From Anaeromyces robustus (taxonomy: Eukaryota; Neocallimastigomycota; Neocallimastigomycetes; Neocallimastigales; Neocallimastigaceae), in the NCBI GenBank assembly GCA_002104895.1, contig MCFG01000291.1, forward strand, positions 24,571 to 88,570: a stretch of 64,000 bases of DNA, written 5' to 3'. Shown here one piece after another: positions 47,599 to 59,082 of the stretch. The position numbers were made by a program, and so were the translations under genes. Each line of letters opens with the position of its first letter. Positions within the stretch are counted from its first letter, which is position 1. The notes under the pieces are model-generated. The model saw nothing but the letters and a program-made list of their open reading frames with translations. It did not search any database and had not been told where the DNA came from.

Positions 47599-49173
47599 AT
47601 GAACTCATTTCAATTGTTAGTTTGTGTTACAGCCTCATTTTGTGGGCTTCTTTTCGGTTATGAAGTTGGTGTCATGAATGTAGTTAACACTATGGATGCC
47701 TTCAACATTTACTTTGGTTTAAATAAATGGGATGGTTCTTCTGTTAATGAATATGGTAAGAACCCAGCCGAAGATAAGGATCACCCAAATGCTACCGAAT
47801 TATTCTACCGTTCATTACAAGAAGGTACTGATAAAGATTGGAGATCAGGTATGATTAATTCAGCTTTCCTTTTAGGTTCTGTTCTTGGTGCTCTTGTTGC
47901 CACCTACTTTGGTGAAAAATACGGTCGTAGAAACAGTATTATTGTTGGTGCTTGTATTTTCATTGTTGGTATTTTCCTTGAAGCTTTCTCTCCAGCAAAC
48001 TACCTCTTCATTTCCTTTGGTCGTATTGTTGCTGGTATTGCTATTGGTTTAAACAGTGTCATTGCTCCAACTTATATTTCTGAAGTTGCTCCAGCCAAAT
48101 ACAGAGGTACTCTTTCTTCTTGTTATCAACTTATGACTACTTTCGGTATTGTTATTGCTGCTGCTATTAATTCTATCATTTGGTACAAGACTAATTTCAA
48201 ACCAGAAGGTTTAGCTAATGCTAAGGAAACAAGAAAAGGTCATGAAGAAGATCAACTTGACAATATGGAATGGAAACTTGCTCTTTTAATGCAACTTGTT
48301 CCAGGTATTGGTCTTGCTGTTCTTATGTTCTTCCTTCCAAAATCACCAAGATGGTTATGTTCCAAGGATCGTGATGAAGAAGCTGCTGAAGTTCTTGCTA
48401 AGCTTAATGCTACCTCTTCTTCTGACTCTCTTGTCCAAGAAGAACTTAAAGCCATTCAAGAAGATGTTGCTGCTACTCGTGCTGCTGGTTCTTCCTCTGT
48501 TAGTGAACTTTTCAGTTCAGTTGTTCGTCGTCGTACTTTCATTACCTTCCTTATGCAATTATTCCAACAATGGACTGGTATTAACCAAATTATGTATTAC
48601 CAATCTCAAGTATACGAAAGAATGGGTTTCACTAAATTCACATCTACTTGTGTTTTACCAATTATTAACAATTTAGTTAACTTTGTCTCTACCTTCCCAG
48701 GTATGTGGGGTATTGAAAAGTTAGGTCGTAAAACTTTATTAGTTATTGGTGCTATTATGATGGCTGTTTTCCATTTAGGTGTTTTCATTTGCTCTACTCA
48801 AACTCAAAAGGAACAAGATAATCCAGCTATTAAGGTTGCTAATTCTTGGAAGATTGCTGCTGTTATCTGTATTTTCTGTTTCGTCTTCTCCTTCGCTTGG
48901 ACTTGGGGTCCAGTCCCATGGGTCTACCAAGCTGAAGTCTTCCCACTCCGTGTTAGAGTTAAGGGTTCTGCTGTTGGTAGTTTATCTAACTACTTCAACA
49001 ACTGGATTCTTACTTTCCTTGGTCCATACCTTATGACTCACTGGAAGAAATATACTTTCCTTCTTTTCGCTGTCTGCTGTTTCATTGCTTGGGCCTACTC
49101 TCAATTCTACGTTATTGAATCTAAGGGTCTTAACTTAGAAGAAATGGATGCTAAGATGTCTGGTAAAGCTTAA
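47599..49173 (+). CDS. MFS sugar porter (hexose/pentose transporter family)
   Basis: Single exon, 524 residues, about 12 membrane segments, start ATG 47599 beginning MNSFQLLVCVTASFCGLLFG. Sugar-porter signatures in order: GYEVGV in helix 1, GRRNSIIVGA after helix 2, RIVAGIAIGLNSVIAPTYIS EVAPAKYRG in helices 4-5, PKSPRWL after helix 6, QQWTGINQIMYYQ in helix 7, and a C-terminal ESKGLNLEEMD (PETKG-type). Family length (450-550) fits. It probably takes up sugars released from plant polymers by facilitated diffusion or proton symport at the plasma membrane; which sugar cannot be read from the sequence. GC content is about twice that of its surroundings, with a restricted codon set, which suggests high expression. 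A long insertion between helices 1 and 2 (residues 40-90) is typical of some fungal porters. Confidence 0.92.
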   Translation: MNSFQLLVCVTASFCGLLFGYEVGVMNVVNTMDAFNIYFGLNKWDGSSVNEYGKNPAEDKDHPNATELFYRSLQEGTDKDWRSGMINSAFLLGSVLGALVATYFGEKYGRRNSIIVGACIFIVGIFLEAFSPANYLFISFGRIVAGIAIGLNSVIAPTYISEVAPAKYRGTLSSCYQLMTTFGIVIAAAINSIIWYKTNFKPEGLANAKETRKGHEEDQLDNMEWKLALLMQLVPGIGLAVLMFFLPKSPRWLCSKDRDEEAAEVLAKLNATSSSDSLVQEELKAIQEDVAATRAAGSSSVSELFSSVVRRRTFITFLMQLFQQWTGINQIMYYQSQVYERMGFTKFTSTCVLPIINNLVNFVSTFPGMWGIEKLGRKTLLVIGAIMMAVFHLGVFICSTQTQKEQDNPAIKVANSWKIAAVICIFCFVFSFAWTWGPVPWVYQAEVFPLRVRVKGSAVGSLSNYFNNWILTFLGPYLMTHWKKYTFLLFAVCCFIAWAYSQFYVIESKGLNLEEMDAKMSGKA

Positions 49174-49180
49174 GTGCCCT

Positions 49181-49186
49181 AATAAA
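49181..49186 (+). terminator. AATAAA polyadenylation signal
   Basis: AATAAA begins 8 bases after the stop codon of the sugar porter, followed by two further ataaaa phrases. Position is close for a cleavage signal, so the functional one may be further on. Confidence 0.35.
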
Positions 49187-49189
49187 AAA

Positions 49190-50215
49190 TGAATAAAAAA
49201 TATACAAACAACAATTGAAATTAATTAAATATATAAATAAAGAAATAAAAATAGATTAGTTAATAATTTTAATAATTAAAGAACATTAATTTAATATATT
49301 AGAAAAAAAATATTAGTTGATAGTTTTAATAATTAAAGAAATTAATTTAATATATTAGAAAAAATATGTTTTTTATTGTTTTTTTGTTTAATGAGATTTA
49401 TTATAAATTAATAACTTGTTAAACACCTTTTTTTTCAATATTTAACATATTTTTAATAATCAATTATTACTAATTAAAAATTTAAAAAAATGAAAAGTAA
49501 ATATTATAATATAATATTATTTATTTAAAAAAAAAAAGAAAAAAAATTAAATATTACTTTTATAAAAAAGGTAATACAAACTTATCCTAACTTAACAACA
49601 AAAACTTAACTTAACTTAACTTAGCTTAAAATTAATTATTTTTGTTTTTAAATAATATTAATTAATAAAATTAATATAAAAACAAAAAAAAAATAGTGTT
49701 TTTGTTTTGTATTTTTTTTAGTGTAATAATTAAACTAATAAATACTATTTAAAATGTGTAAAGTTTTTATAAATTATAAAAATTTGTTTTTTGTTTATAT
49801 TATTTTTTATTGAATTATAATATTATAATAAAACATTAAAATGTTAGGGATTTTAATAATTGAAAATAATTAAATTTGGAGATTATAATGTTTATGATAT
49901 TTTATAAGATTTAATTTAAAGAAAATAATAATTTATTCATCAAAAAATAATAATATAAATAATTAACTATTAATGATAATAAATTCAACTGATAAATAAA
50001 AAGAATATTTAAAAACTTTTTTTATGGAAATAATAACAATCAAGTTTGAACTCTTTGGGATACAATATTAATTAAATAAAATTTCTCAATGATCTAATTT
50101 ATAAAATATACACATGTAAAATAAAGTCAAATTATCATAATCATTAATTATAAATAATATAACTATTTTCATTAAAATATACGTTTTTATTGAAACTTTA
50201 TTAACATATTAAGTC
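49190..50215. other. A+T-rich spacer
   Basis: Contains a duplicated phrase (taataattttaataattaaag…ttaatatattagaaaaa, 49258-49305 and 49320-49365) and (ACTTA)n near 49590-49625. No gene seen. Confidence 0.6.
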
Positions 50216-50218
50216 TAA

Positions 50219-50380
50219 ATGGAATATCCAATTTTTGATAATAATTTCATTAATAATATAAACTAATAGTACAATATTATTGAAGATTTAAAGAGAACTA
50301 TTATTTTTATTTATATTAATGATTCATATAGTGGAAATATATCGTTAATTTATTTTTTATTTAAAATGATGTTATGTTAG
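50219..50380 (+). pseudogene. Short decayed coding fragment, unknown
   Basis: From ATG 50219 the frame reads MEYPIFDNNFINNIN, two stops, then IIEDLKRTIIFIYINDSYSG and further residues to a TAG at 50378. The phrase is too protein-like for spacer but too short to identify. Confidence 0.25.
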
Positions 50381-50837
50381 TAATATTTTATTAAAATATA
50401 AATATTTTTTATTAAAATATTATAACATTAAGATTTAACTTATTAATATTTTATTAAAATATAAATATTTTAAATCTTGTATTATTACATATACTATTTA
50501 TTAATATTTATTAAACATTTTTATTTAATATAATATATAATAAAAGTATTTAATATAATTATTAAATAAAACTATTTAATAATTCTATTTAATTAGAATA
50601 TATTGCTTAAAAATTTTATAATAACAATTGTTGTTATAAACATATTTAATAATTATATAATTATTATTAAAATGAATTGATGTATTATTAAAAGAAAGTA
50701 CAATTTAATTTAATAATTTATATATTTTATTAAAGTATTGTATAATTTTTTATTATTTTGTACATTTTGATAAATACTTTGTTATTAAAATGTCTATTAA
50801 TAAGAAATTTATAAATATTAATGCATATTTATACTAT

Positions 50838-51111
50838 TCATTTTTGAATTAGTTTTAACCCTGACAGAATAGTATTAACTTGACCATTTTCATTACAAAA
50901 ATTAAAATTAATATCTGCTCCATGTAATAATAAATATTCTGCAAGTTCAAGTTGATTTTTTGAGATAGCATAAATAATGGGATTAACTGATTCTTTTTTC
51001 ATTCAACTTGGAATTATATAATTGAAATTTCCATAACCAATTATATCAAGAACTTTTACAATTTTTTTAACAGGAATATTTTTATAAATTAAATAGGATA
51101 ATATATTAAAT

Positions 51112-51118
<7 letters not shown>
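50838..51118 (-). pseudogene. Ankyrin-like gene fragment
   Basis: The minus strand matches residues about 335-430 of the 540-residue ankyrin-like protein encoded at 51900-53522: FNILSYLIYKNIPVKKIV, then a stop (IIPS*), PIIYAISKNQLELAEYLLLH, GADINFNF, ending at TGA 50838-50840. It begins abruptly at a (TAAA)n array (51119-51170). It is a dead partial copy lying downstream of the intact gene in the same orientation. Confidence 0.75.
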
Positions 51119-51148
<30 letters not shown>

Positions 51149-51618
51149 AAATAAATAAATAAATATATAATGATATTTAATTACAATATTATTTATTTTT
51201 CATCATTAATTAATTAATTATTTATTTGATTATATTATTATTATTACAATTATTATTATAAATATATATATATATTTATATATTATAGTAGATTTTTTTA
51301 ACATTAATTTCCATTACACCGATTAATATAATTAAAAAAAAGAAAAATAAAAAAGATATAATAAATAATATATAATATTTATTTATTAATTTTGATTATT
51401 AATTATATATTCAAGTTTTATTACATAATTAAGTTAAAAATACATATATATATATATTTGATTATTTATAATATATATTTATTTGATTTTTTAGTATATA
51501 TCAAATTTAACATATTATAATATATCTGTAATATTATATATTAAAAACTTTTTAGAAAAATATATTATATTATTTAATAATATTTAATAACACTATATAT
51601 TAAAAATACTTATATAAA

Positions 51619-51822
51619 TATTTAATTATCATTGTTTAATAAAATATAAAATATTTAATTATCATTGTTTAATAAAATATAAAATATTTAATTATCATTG
51701 TTTAATAAAATATAAAATATTTAATTATCATTGTTTAATAAAATATAAAATATTTAATTATCATTGTTTAATAAAATATAAAATATTTAGTTATCATTGT
51801 TTAATAAAATATAAAATAGTTA
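51619..51822 (-). repeat. 33-bp minisatellite, six copies
   Basis: Units with tttaattatcattgtttaat and aaaatataaaata start at 51621, 51654, 51687, 51720, 51753 and 51786, the last with one change. The array lies just 3' of the ankyrin-like gene. Confidence 0.95.
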
Positions 51823-51899
51823 GTTATTTTTTATCAATTTTTTAAAGTTATTTTAAAAATAATTTTATTTTCATTAATTGTTATATAAATAAATTTTAA

Positions 51900-53522
51900 T
51901 TAGTAATCATTCATAGAATTTATTAATACTTCAAGTAATTTGCCAACTTTTGTATTTTCAAATACTCTTTGAATTAAACTATTATCATTTAAATTGTAAA
52001 GATATTTGAATAAATTATTAATTTTAACATTTTCTTCTTTATTATCTTTATTATATAAAATATCTATTAAAGAAAGATTATTAACAATTAATGAAGTTGT
52101 ATACCATTCATCATTAAATTGTTCTGGTGGTAAAATTTTAAAAATTTCTTCAAGTAAATCATTTTTATAATTTTGAATTAAACCTGTCATTAAATTATCA
52201 GAATAGTAAAAACTGTTAATTTTTCCCTTTTTTAAATATAATCTTTCAATAATATATTTAATATTTATATTATTTAATATTTTATCATTATATAAATAAT
52301 CAAGAATAGTATTAAATTGATTATTTATATCACTAAAATTAAAATTAACATCAGCTCCTTTGTATATTAGATATTCAGCTAAAAGAAATTTATTTTTTGA
52401 AATAGCATAAATTACTGGTGTGACAGGATCTTTTTTAATCAAATTTGGAACAATATAATTGTAATTTTCATATTCAACAATTCTAATAATATTTATAATT
52501 TCGTTACAAGGAACATTTCGAAAAATTAAAAAAGATAATATATCAAAGTTAAATATATGTAAATCTTTTAAAAAAAACTTATTATCATTGAGATACTTTT
52601 TTAATTTTTCAAAATTATTATTATCAATAAAATTTGTGATATTTGTTACTTTTTCAATAGCAAATTTATTAATTTCATCGGTTACAAAATCTCTATCAAA
52701 AGGAATATTTAATTCCTTCTTGAAAACTTTCATAAAAATAGAATATTTTCTTTCTCCTATTACGATGGGAACATTAGTATAAAAAATATAACCAAGTAAA
52801 TGATTTAAATTTTCCTTAAGATTATTATAATCTTCATATTGAAAAATATATTCAACTTCTTTATATTTTTTTTCATAAAGAGCTCTGTAATACCATTCAC
52901 ATTGAATATCAATATTTTGTTTTTCTTTAACAATCATTCTATTAAATTCAAGAGTACTTATTGGATAATTTGTTTGATACAGAGTTAATAAATTTATAAT
53001 AAATTTATTATTGAAAATGAAATGTTCTAAAAGAACTTTTATTAAATCAAAATCCAAATTGCTTATAAAACCTTTATGTTTAATATTTTTTATATTAAAT
53101 CCATGATATAATAAAAATTTTAACATTTTTCTACTTACTAAACCCTGTTGATGTAAATGAAATATTGTATCATATCCATCAATATCCATATTAATATCTC
53201 CTCCATTTTCTAAAATTAATTCCGCTAAATCATAATTTAATTTTATTAATGATAATAAAAGAGGTGAAACGTTATTACCATCAAAAAAAGAGATATAGTT
53301 TAATGTATGATAACCTCCCTTCTCGTATATAAACTTAACCATTTCAGATGATAGATTTTTATCAATAACATAAAGTAATAAATCATCTTGATTATTTGTA
53401 TTAATTTTTTCTAATGATATATCATTCATTAAAATATAATTATTTAACTCTGTAATATTATTTTGTCTTATTAATTTTAATACAATTTCTTTTTGTTGTT
53501 TCAATAAATAAGTGTTCTCCAT
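51900..53522 (-). CDS. Ankyrin-repeat-like protein (long paralogue)
   Basis: 540 residues, single exon, ATG at 53522. Ankyrin-type helical pairs are visible: residues about 85-115 (VSPLLLSLIKLNYDLAELIL, ENGGDINM), about 120-150 (SRKMLKFLLYHGFNI), and about 365-395 (VTPVIYAISKNKFLLAEYLI, YKGADVNF). The rest is a conserved but degenerate alpha-solenoid. It has no signal peptide or membrane segment. Compared with the two plus-strand paralogues at 57340 and 61928 it has an extra block of about 120 residues (about 350-480) containing the best repeat. It is head to head with the 57340 gene across a palindromic spacer, and the shared promoter-like motif lies about 233 bp upstream (53755-53788). Function unknown; ankyrin repeats usually bind other proteins. 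Confidence 0.8.
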   Translation of the reverse strand: MENTYLLKQQKEIVLKLIRQNNITELNNYILMNDISLEKINTNNQDDLLLYVIDKNLSSEMVKFIYEKGGYHTLNYISFFDGNNVSPLLLSLIKLNYDLAELILENGGDINMDIDGYDTIFHLHQQGLVSRKMLKFLLYHGFNIKNIKHKGFISNLDFDLIKVLLEHFIFNNKFIINLLTLYQTNYPISTLEFNRMIVKEKQNIDIQCEWYYRALYEKKYKEVEYIFQYEDYNNLKENLNHLLGYIFYTNVPIVIGERKYSIFMKVFKKELNIPFDRDFVTDEINKFAIEKVTNITNFIDNNNFEKLKKYLNDNKFFLKDLHIFNFDILSFLIFRNVPCNEIINIIRIVEYENYNYIVPNLIKKDPVTPVIYAISKNKFLLAEYLIYKGADVNFNFSDINNQFNTILDYLYNDKILNNINIKYIIERLYLKKGKINSFYYSDNLMTGLIQNYKNDLLEEIFKILPPEQFNDEWYTTSLIVNNLSLIDILYNKDNKEENVKINNLFKYLYNLNDNSLIQRVFENTKVGKLLEVLINSMNDY

Positions 53523-53754
53523 TTTTTTTTTATTTATTTAATTATTTAACTACCTTTCAAAATAAAAACTAATAATTTTTATATAATTAATTAACGTTTT
53601 ATCTTAATATATATATTTTCTAAATTGCTTTTTATATTTTATTTAGTTATTATAAATAAATAAAAAAGAAAAGAAACAAAAAAAGTATAAACAATAAAAA
53701 AATATCAATATATAAATAAAATATAAATTAAATAAATAAATATAAGTAAATAAA

Positions 53755-53788
53755 AGCCATCTTAAATGCTTTAAAATGATTCGTTGAT
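53755..53788 (-). promoter_or_regulatory. Shared upstream motif of ankyrin-like genes
   Basis: On the minus strand it reads atcaacgaatcattttaaag…aagatggct. The same aatcatttt … atggctt layout lies upstream of the genes at 57340 and 61928, at a similar distance from each ATG (210-233 bp). Confidence 0.5.
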
Positions 53789-53869
53789 TTTTTTAATTTA
53801 TTAAATTTTTTTAAATATAAAATTTTTATGGAAAAACTTTAAAAAAAATTAGATAAAAAATGATAGAAA

Positions 53870-54820
53870 AAAAAATAGAAATAAAAAAGTAATATTAAAA
53901 AATAATTTTAATAAAATAAAAAATATATATTTATATTTATATTTTTTTTATTGAATATATAATAATTTCCAATTAAAGTATTATTAACTAAATGATAATA
54001 TATTGTTTTTTTTTTATCATCAATTATTAATTATTTCAAAAACAAAAAAAAAATAAAACACTCTATAAAAAATAATATATTTATATTATATAATTAGATA
54101 TATTATGAATTAATAATAATAAAAAATTTCCTTTTTTTACAAAAGTAATAAATAAATAAAGTTTCAGGATATATTAAACTATAATTAATAAATATTAAAT
54201 TAAATAAATAAACACGTAAATTTTATTTATATAATAATTATAAGAAAATATATTTCATTGTTATTATAATAACTATTATATATTATATGTTATAATTATT
54301 TTATCATCATTTTTAATAAAAGTTAATATAAGTTTTTTTATTATATAACAATTTTATTTAAACTATACTATTTTAATTATTTAATTAATTTAAAAAATTA
54401 TATGAAGTAAAATAAATAATTCATTAAAAAACTTTGTATTATTTTTTATATATTGTTTATTAATTATTATATCTTTATTTATTTATTAATTATTTATTAC
54501 CTATATAATTATGAAAAAAACTTAACTATTCAATGAGTATAAACATTATTTATTATCGTTTATTGTTTATTACTTATAATTACAAACAATAATAATTAAC
54601 TATATGATAAAGATATATTTTTTATATATTTTATTATTCATTATTATTTTTATAAGTTTATTATGCTTTTTTTTTATATTTATTAATATATTATTATTTA
54701 TTATATATTTTTACTAATTTATTATATTTTATATTTTATTTCTATATTTATTTATTTTTTTGTTTATTTATTATTTATAATATATTATATATTATTGTAT
54801 AAAATAAATATTTTTTTAAA
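53870..54820. other. Left spacer of first ankyrin unit
   Basis: No gene. 53945-54190 is a direct homologue of 59225-59495 in the second unit (ttgaatatataataatttcc, then aaagtattatta, later gttt…gatatattaaacta). Confidence 0.65.
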
Positions 54821-55840
54821 GTATTGGAATATGAATAAATAAATAAATAAATAAATTATTAATTAATTAATAAATTTTTTTTCTCTTCAAAATTAAAATT
54901 TTTCATGTTTAAATTTTGAGATCAATTTTTTTTTAATTTAAATTTTTTTTTCAATTTTTTTTAATTTTTTAAAATTTTGCATTTTCAAATTTTGAGATCA
55001 GTAAATTTTAAAAATTTTAATAAATTTTTTAATTTATGAAAAATTTTAATTAAATGAAAAAAATTAAAATTTAAATAAATTTAAAAAATTAATAAATGAA
55101 TAAATTAAATAATTTATTTTTTAATTTGTTCGTCCAGAACCGTAAAATGGAAATAAATTAATGAATGAATTTAATAATATATTATTAAATTAAATAATAA
55201 AATTAAATGAATATATTAAATAAATTTTAAAAATTTTGTACTTAAAATTTGTGTTATTTTTTAAAATTTAAATGAATGAAAAAAATAAAATAAATGAATA
55301 GATAAATAATTTAATTTTATGTAAATTTTACATAAATTATTTATTTAAACATCCATTTATTTATTCATTTTTTATTCATTTACCTTTTTAAAAAATTTAA
55401 GTTTTCAGCGCAAAACTTTAAAAATTTATTTAATTTATTCATTTAATTTTATTATTTAATTTAATAATATATTATTTAATTCATTCATTAATTTATTTCC
55501 ATTTTATTGGTCTGGACAAACAAATTTTTAATAATTTATTTAATTTATTCATTTATTAATTTATTTACGTATTAATTTATTATTCATTTAATTAAATTTT
55601 TCATTAATAAAAAATTTATGTGAAAAAAAAAATTTTTTTTTGTTTATTAAAAATTTTTAAAATTTACTGATCTCAAAATTTGAAAATGCAAAATTTTAAA
55701 AAATACAAAAAATTGAAAAAAATTTAAATTAAAAAAAATTTGATCTAAAAATTTAAACATGAAAAATTTTAATTTTGAAGAAAAAAAAAAATTATTAATT
55801 AATTAATGATTTATTTATTTATTTATTCATATTCCAAGAT
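54821..55840. repeat. Large imperfect palindrome (about 500-bp arms), unit 1
   Basis: The centre is near 55327. Left-arm landmarks gtattggaatatgaataaat (54821), tttttcatgtttaaattttg (54900), gttcgtccagaaccgtaaaatgg (55128) and a taataatatattattaaatt stretch are mirrored on the right: ccattttattggtctggac (55500), caaaatttgaaaatgcaaaa (55675), aatttaaacatgaaaaattt (55747) and attcatattccaa (55826). Long matches across more than 90 bases with only scattered changes show a true inverted duplication rather than A+T chance. Confidence 0.85.
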
Positions 55841-55973
55841 TTAATGAAAAATTAAAAAATAAATAAAAAAAAATATGTATATAAAATAAACTATAATAAA
55901 TAATAAATGATAAAAGATAAACAATAAATTACTTAATAATAAATAAAATAATAAATAAATAAATAAATAAGTA

Positions 55974-56022
<49 letters not shown>

Positions 56023-57082
56023 TAAAAACTTCAAATCATATCATTTTAAATATGATTAATAACAATAAATAATAAATAATAATTATTAAATAAAAAAGTA
56101 TTTATTAATAAAAATTAATTATTGAATAATTTTTAATTATGGCATTTAATTTTATTAAATATAATATATATTTTATTTATTTTTCATTTTATACTTTCTT
56201 TATTCATATTTTTTACTTATAAAAATAGTAATTAAATATATTTTTATAAACATTAAAATATAGAAAATAATACAGTATTAAATCTATCATATTATTTAAA
56301 AATAAATAAAAACAGAAATAAAATAAATATTGAATTATTTAATGAACATCAAGGAATTGTTATTATAAAAAAGTTGATTTTTAATTTTGAAAATATCAAA
56401 ATTTAAATATTAAAAAGAAATTCTTAATGAAAAATTTGTTTAAAAAAGTAATAATAATATTTTTATTTGAAAAATTATAAATATATATATTTATATAATG
56501 AAACATAATATTAAGTAGTAAAAAAATTATAATAATTATAAAATAAAATAATTAAAAATATATATTAATCAATAATAAATAATAAATAATAATAATTATA
56601 ATAAATAAATAATAAATAAAAGAAATAAAAAGTAATAAATAATAAATAATAAATAAAAAAAATAAAAAGTAATAAATAATAAATAATAAATTAAAGAAAT
56701 AAAAAGTAATAAATAATAAATAATAAATAATAAATAATAAATAATAAATAATAAATAATAAATAATAATAATAATATTTAAATTAAATCATAATATTATT
56801 TATTTTTAATAGATTTTTATAATTATTTAATATTTATTAATTTATTTTATATATATATATATTTTAAAATAAGTTTCAATATTTCTTTTATATTATTGTT
56901 GATATTACAAAAAATATATATAAATATAATGTATATATTTTTCATATTATTAGAAATATTTTTAAATTGTGAATTATATTTCTTACATTAATAAAAGTGT
57001 AATACAAATACATTTAAAAAATTTCTGTTTCTATTAATAATTATATTCTTTTTACTAATTATTTAATTAGTTAAAAAATTGA
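55841..57082. other. Right spacer of first ankyrin unit
   Basis: (AAT)n at 55977-56020, a (AATAATA)-type array at 56570-56770, and a diverged upstream-motif relative at 56125-56146 (ttgaataatttttaattatggc). No gene. Confidence 0.6.
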
Positions 57083-57113
57083 CTAATCATTTTCAAATAT
57101 TTTATATGGCTTT
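57083..57113 (+). promoter_or_regulatory. Shared upstream motif of ankyrin-like genes
   Basis: ctaatcattttcaaatattt followed by tatatggcttt, 227 bp upstream of ATG 57340. Confidence 0.5.
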
Positions 57114-57339
57114 GCATTTTAATTTAATTTTATTTAATTATTTTTTATTTTTTATTTATTTTTTCTTTTTTTTTCTTTTAAATTATATTTTCCTTAAAAA
57201 ATATTTTTATTATTAGAATAAAAAAAAAACAAAACAAAGAACAAAAAATAATATAATATATATATAAATATAAGAAATATTATATATAATTAATAATTAT
57301 TATAATTGTAACTTTTTTAAAAATATCAATATTGACAAC

Positions 57340-58506
57340 ATGAATAATTTAAATGAAGAAAAGCCAAAACATCATACAATAATAAACCAAAATAGAAAGA
57401 CAATTGTAAAATTTATGAAAAATAATGATATTATAAATATTAAAAAATTTATCTTTGAAAATAATATAAAATTAAAAAGTTTTAATGTTAATAATAAATT
57501 TGACTTTTTAATTTATGCAATTGGTAAAAATCTTTCTCCTAGTATGGTAAGATATTTGTATAAAAAATGCCATTATAAAACTATTAATTATAAATTTGTA
57601 TTAAGAAGAAAAAACATTTTAACACCACTTTTACTCGCGTTAATAAAATCGAATTATGTTTTAGCTGAAGAAATTCTAAAAAATGGAGGTGATATTAATT
57701 ATAAAATGATAAAATATAATATTTTATATTGTTTATATAATTATAAATCTTTAACTACAAAAAATGTTAAATTTATATTAAATCATGGATTCAATATTGA
57801 TTCAATCAATGACCATAACTTAATTTCAAAATTAAACATGGATATACTCCAGTTAATTTTAAAACGTTGTATTTTTGATAATGCTTTTATATTAAAATTA
57901 ATAAATATTCATGTCAATAAACAAACTTTATCAGAAGAAGAACTTAATGATTTAATTTCTTCTGAAACAAATAAAATTAAAGTAACGGATGAATGGTATC
58001 AAAAAGCTTTGTCAAACAAAAGATATAAGGATATTGAAGAAGTTTACTACTATAAAGATATTAATTACAATAGACAAGAATTAAAGCAATTATTTTTATA
58101 TCTTGAAATGGAATATGCTTATTTAAGAATTCCAGAACAATATAGACTTTTAAAACAAGTTGAAACTCAACAAATAAAAATTCCAATGACAAAAGATGAT
58201 CTAGATGAACAATATAATAAACTTTATGTATTATTATTTAAATTTTTAAACTATTTTATTGGTTATGGAAAATTACGTGGATTAAGAGAATTTTTTAGAG
58301 AAAATGAATTTGTTTTTAAGGATATACGCTATACTGAATATGATATGATAACTTACGCAATTAAACATGATATTTCAAATCATTGTATAAAAAGAATACT
58401 TACCTATTTCCCAGTAAGTGAAATAAAAGATCAATGGAGAGAAATTGCTAACGAAAAAAAGAATCGTTCAGTTATAAAGATTATTCAAAAAACTTTAAAA
58501 TACTAA
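57340..58506 (+). CDS. Ankyrin-repeat-like protein (short paralogue)
   Basis: 388 residues, single exon. Paralogue of the divergent gene at 51900-53522 and of 61928-63097. Conserved blocks: IVKFMKNNDIINIKKFIFEN near 18-40, FLIYAIGKNLSPSMVRYLYK near 55-75, LTPLLLALIKSNYVLAEEIL plus KNGGDINYK near 100-130 (the clearest ankyrin repeat), and DEWYQKAL followed by KRYKDIEEVYYYKD near 218-240. The C-terminal end is short: after ITYAIKHDISNHCIKRIL it goes straight to the terminal segment and skips the about 120-residue repeat block of the long paralogue. No signal peptide, membrane segment or catalytic motif. Role unknown. Confidence 0.8.
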   Translation: MNNLNEEKPKHHTIINQNRKTIVKFMKNNDIINIKKFIFENNIKLKSFNVNNKFDFLIYAIGKNLSPSMVRYLYKKCHYKTINYKFVLRRKNILTPLLLALIKSNYVLAEEILKNGGDINYKMIKYNILYCLYNYKSLTTKNVKFILNHGFNIDSINDHNLISKLNMDILQLILKRCIFDNAFILKLINIHVNKQTLSEEELNDLISSETNKIKVTDEWYQKALSNKRYKDIEEVYYYKDINYNRQELKQLFLYLEMEYAYLRIPEQYRLLKQVETQQIKIPMTKDDLDEQYNKLYVLLFKFLNYFIGYGKLRGLREFFRENEFVFKDIRYTEYDMITYAIKHDISNHCIKRILTYFPVSEIKDQWREIANEKKNRSVIKIIQKTLKY

Positions 58507-58526
58507 TATTAAAATTTTTTTTAAAT

Positions 58527-58790
58527 AATGCTATAATAATAGCATTAAATATTTTCATTATACAATATTTTTTTATAAATATTATAATAATAGTATTAAA
58601 TATTTTCATTATATAATATTAAAATGTAAATAATGTTATAATATTAGTATTAAATATTTTCATTATACAATATTAAAATGTAAATAATGTTATAATATTA
58701 GTATTAAATATTTTCATTATACAATATTAAAATGTAAATAATGTTATAATATTAGTATTAAATATTTTCATTATACAATATTAAAATTAA
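58527..58790 (+). repeat. 54-bp minisatellite, about five units
   Basis: Units with ttataatattagtattaaat and attttcattatacaatatt start near 58527, 58581, 58635, 58689 and 58743; the last three are nearly identical. Like the 33-bp array at 51619-51822 it lies just 3' of an ankyrin-like gene. Confidence 0.9.
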
Positions 58791-58910
58791 AATATAAATA
58801 AACATTTAATTAATTATTTATTTTAAATTATATATTTAAATACTTTTTTTTACTATATTAATTAAAAATTAATTAATAATAGAAAATAAAAGAAGAAATA
58901 TAATAAATAA

Positions 58911-58914
<4 letters not shown>

Positions 58915-58942
<28 letters not shown>

Positions 58943-59030
58943 AATAATAAATACATAAATAAATAAATAAATAAATAAATAAATAGAATAAATAAATATA
59001 TAAATAAATAGAATAAATAAATATATATAT
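58915..59030. repeat. (AAAT)n microsatellite
   Basis: AAAT/AATA arrays with occasional G. The opposite-strand frame (repeating YLFI) is an artefact. Confidence 0.85.
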
Positions 59031-59048
59031 ATATAATTTTTTTAAAAA

Positions 59049-59082
59049 AGCCATAATAAATACTTTAAAATGATTCGTTGAT
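59049..59082 (-). promoter_or_regulatory. Orphan ankyrin-family upstream motif
   Basis: On the minus strand it reads atcaacgaatcattttaaag…ttatggct, nearly identical to 53755-53788. A minus-strand gene should start about 230 bp to its left (about 58820), but only a minisatellite and microsatellite lie there. Confidence 0.5.
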
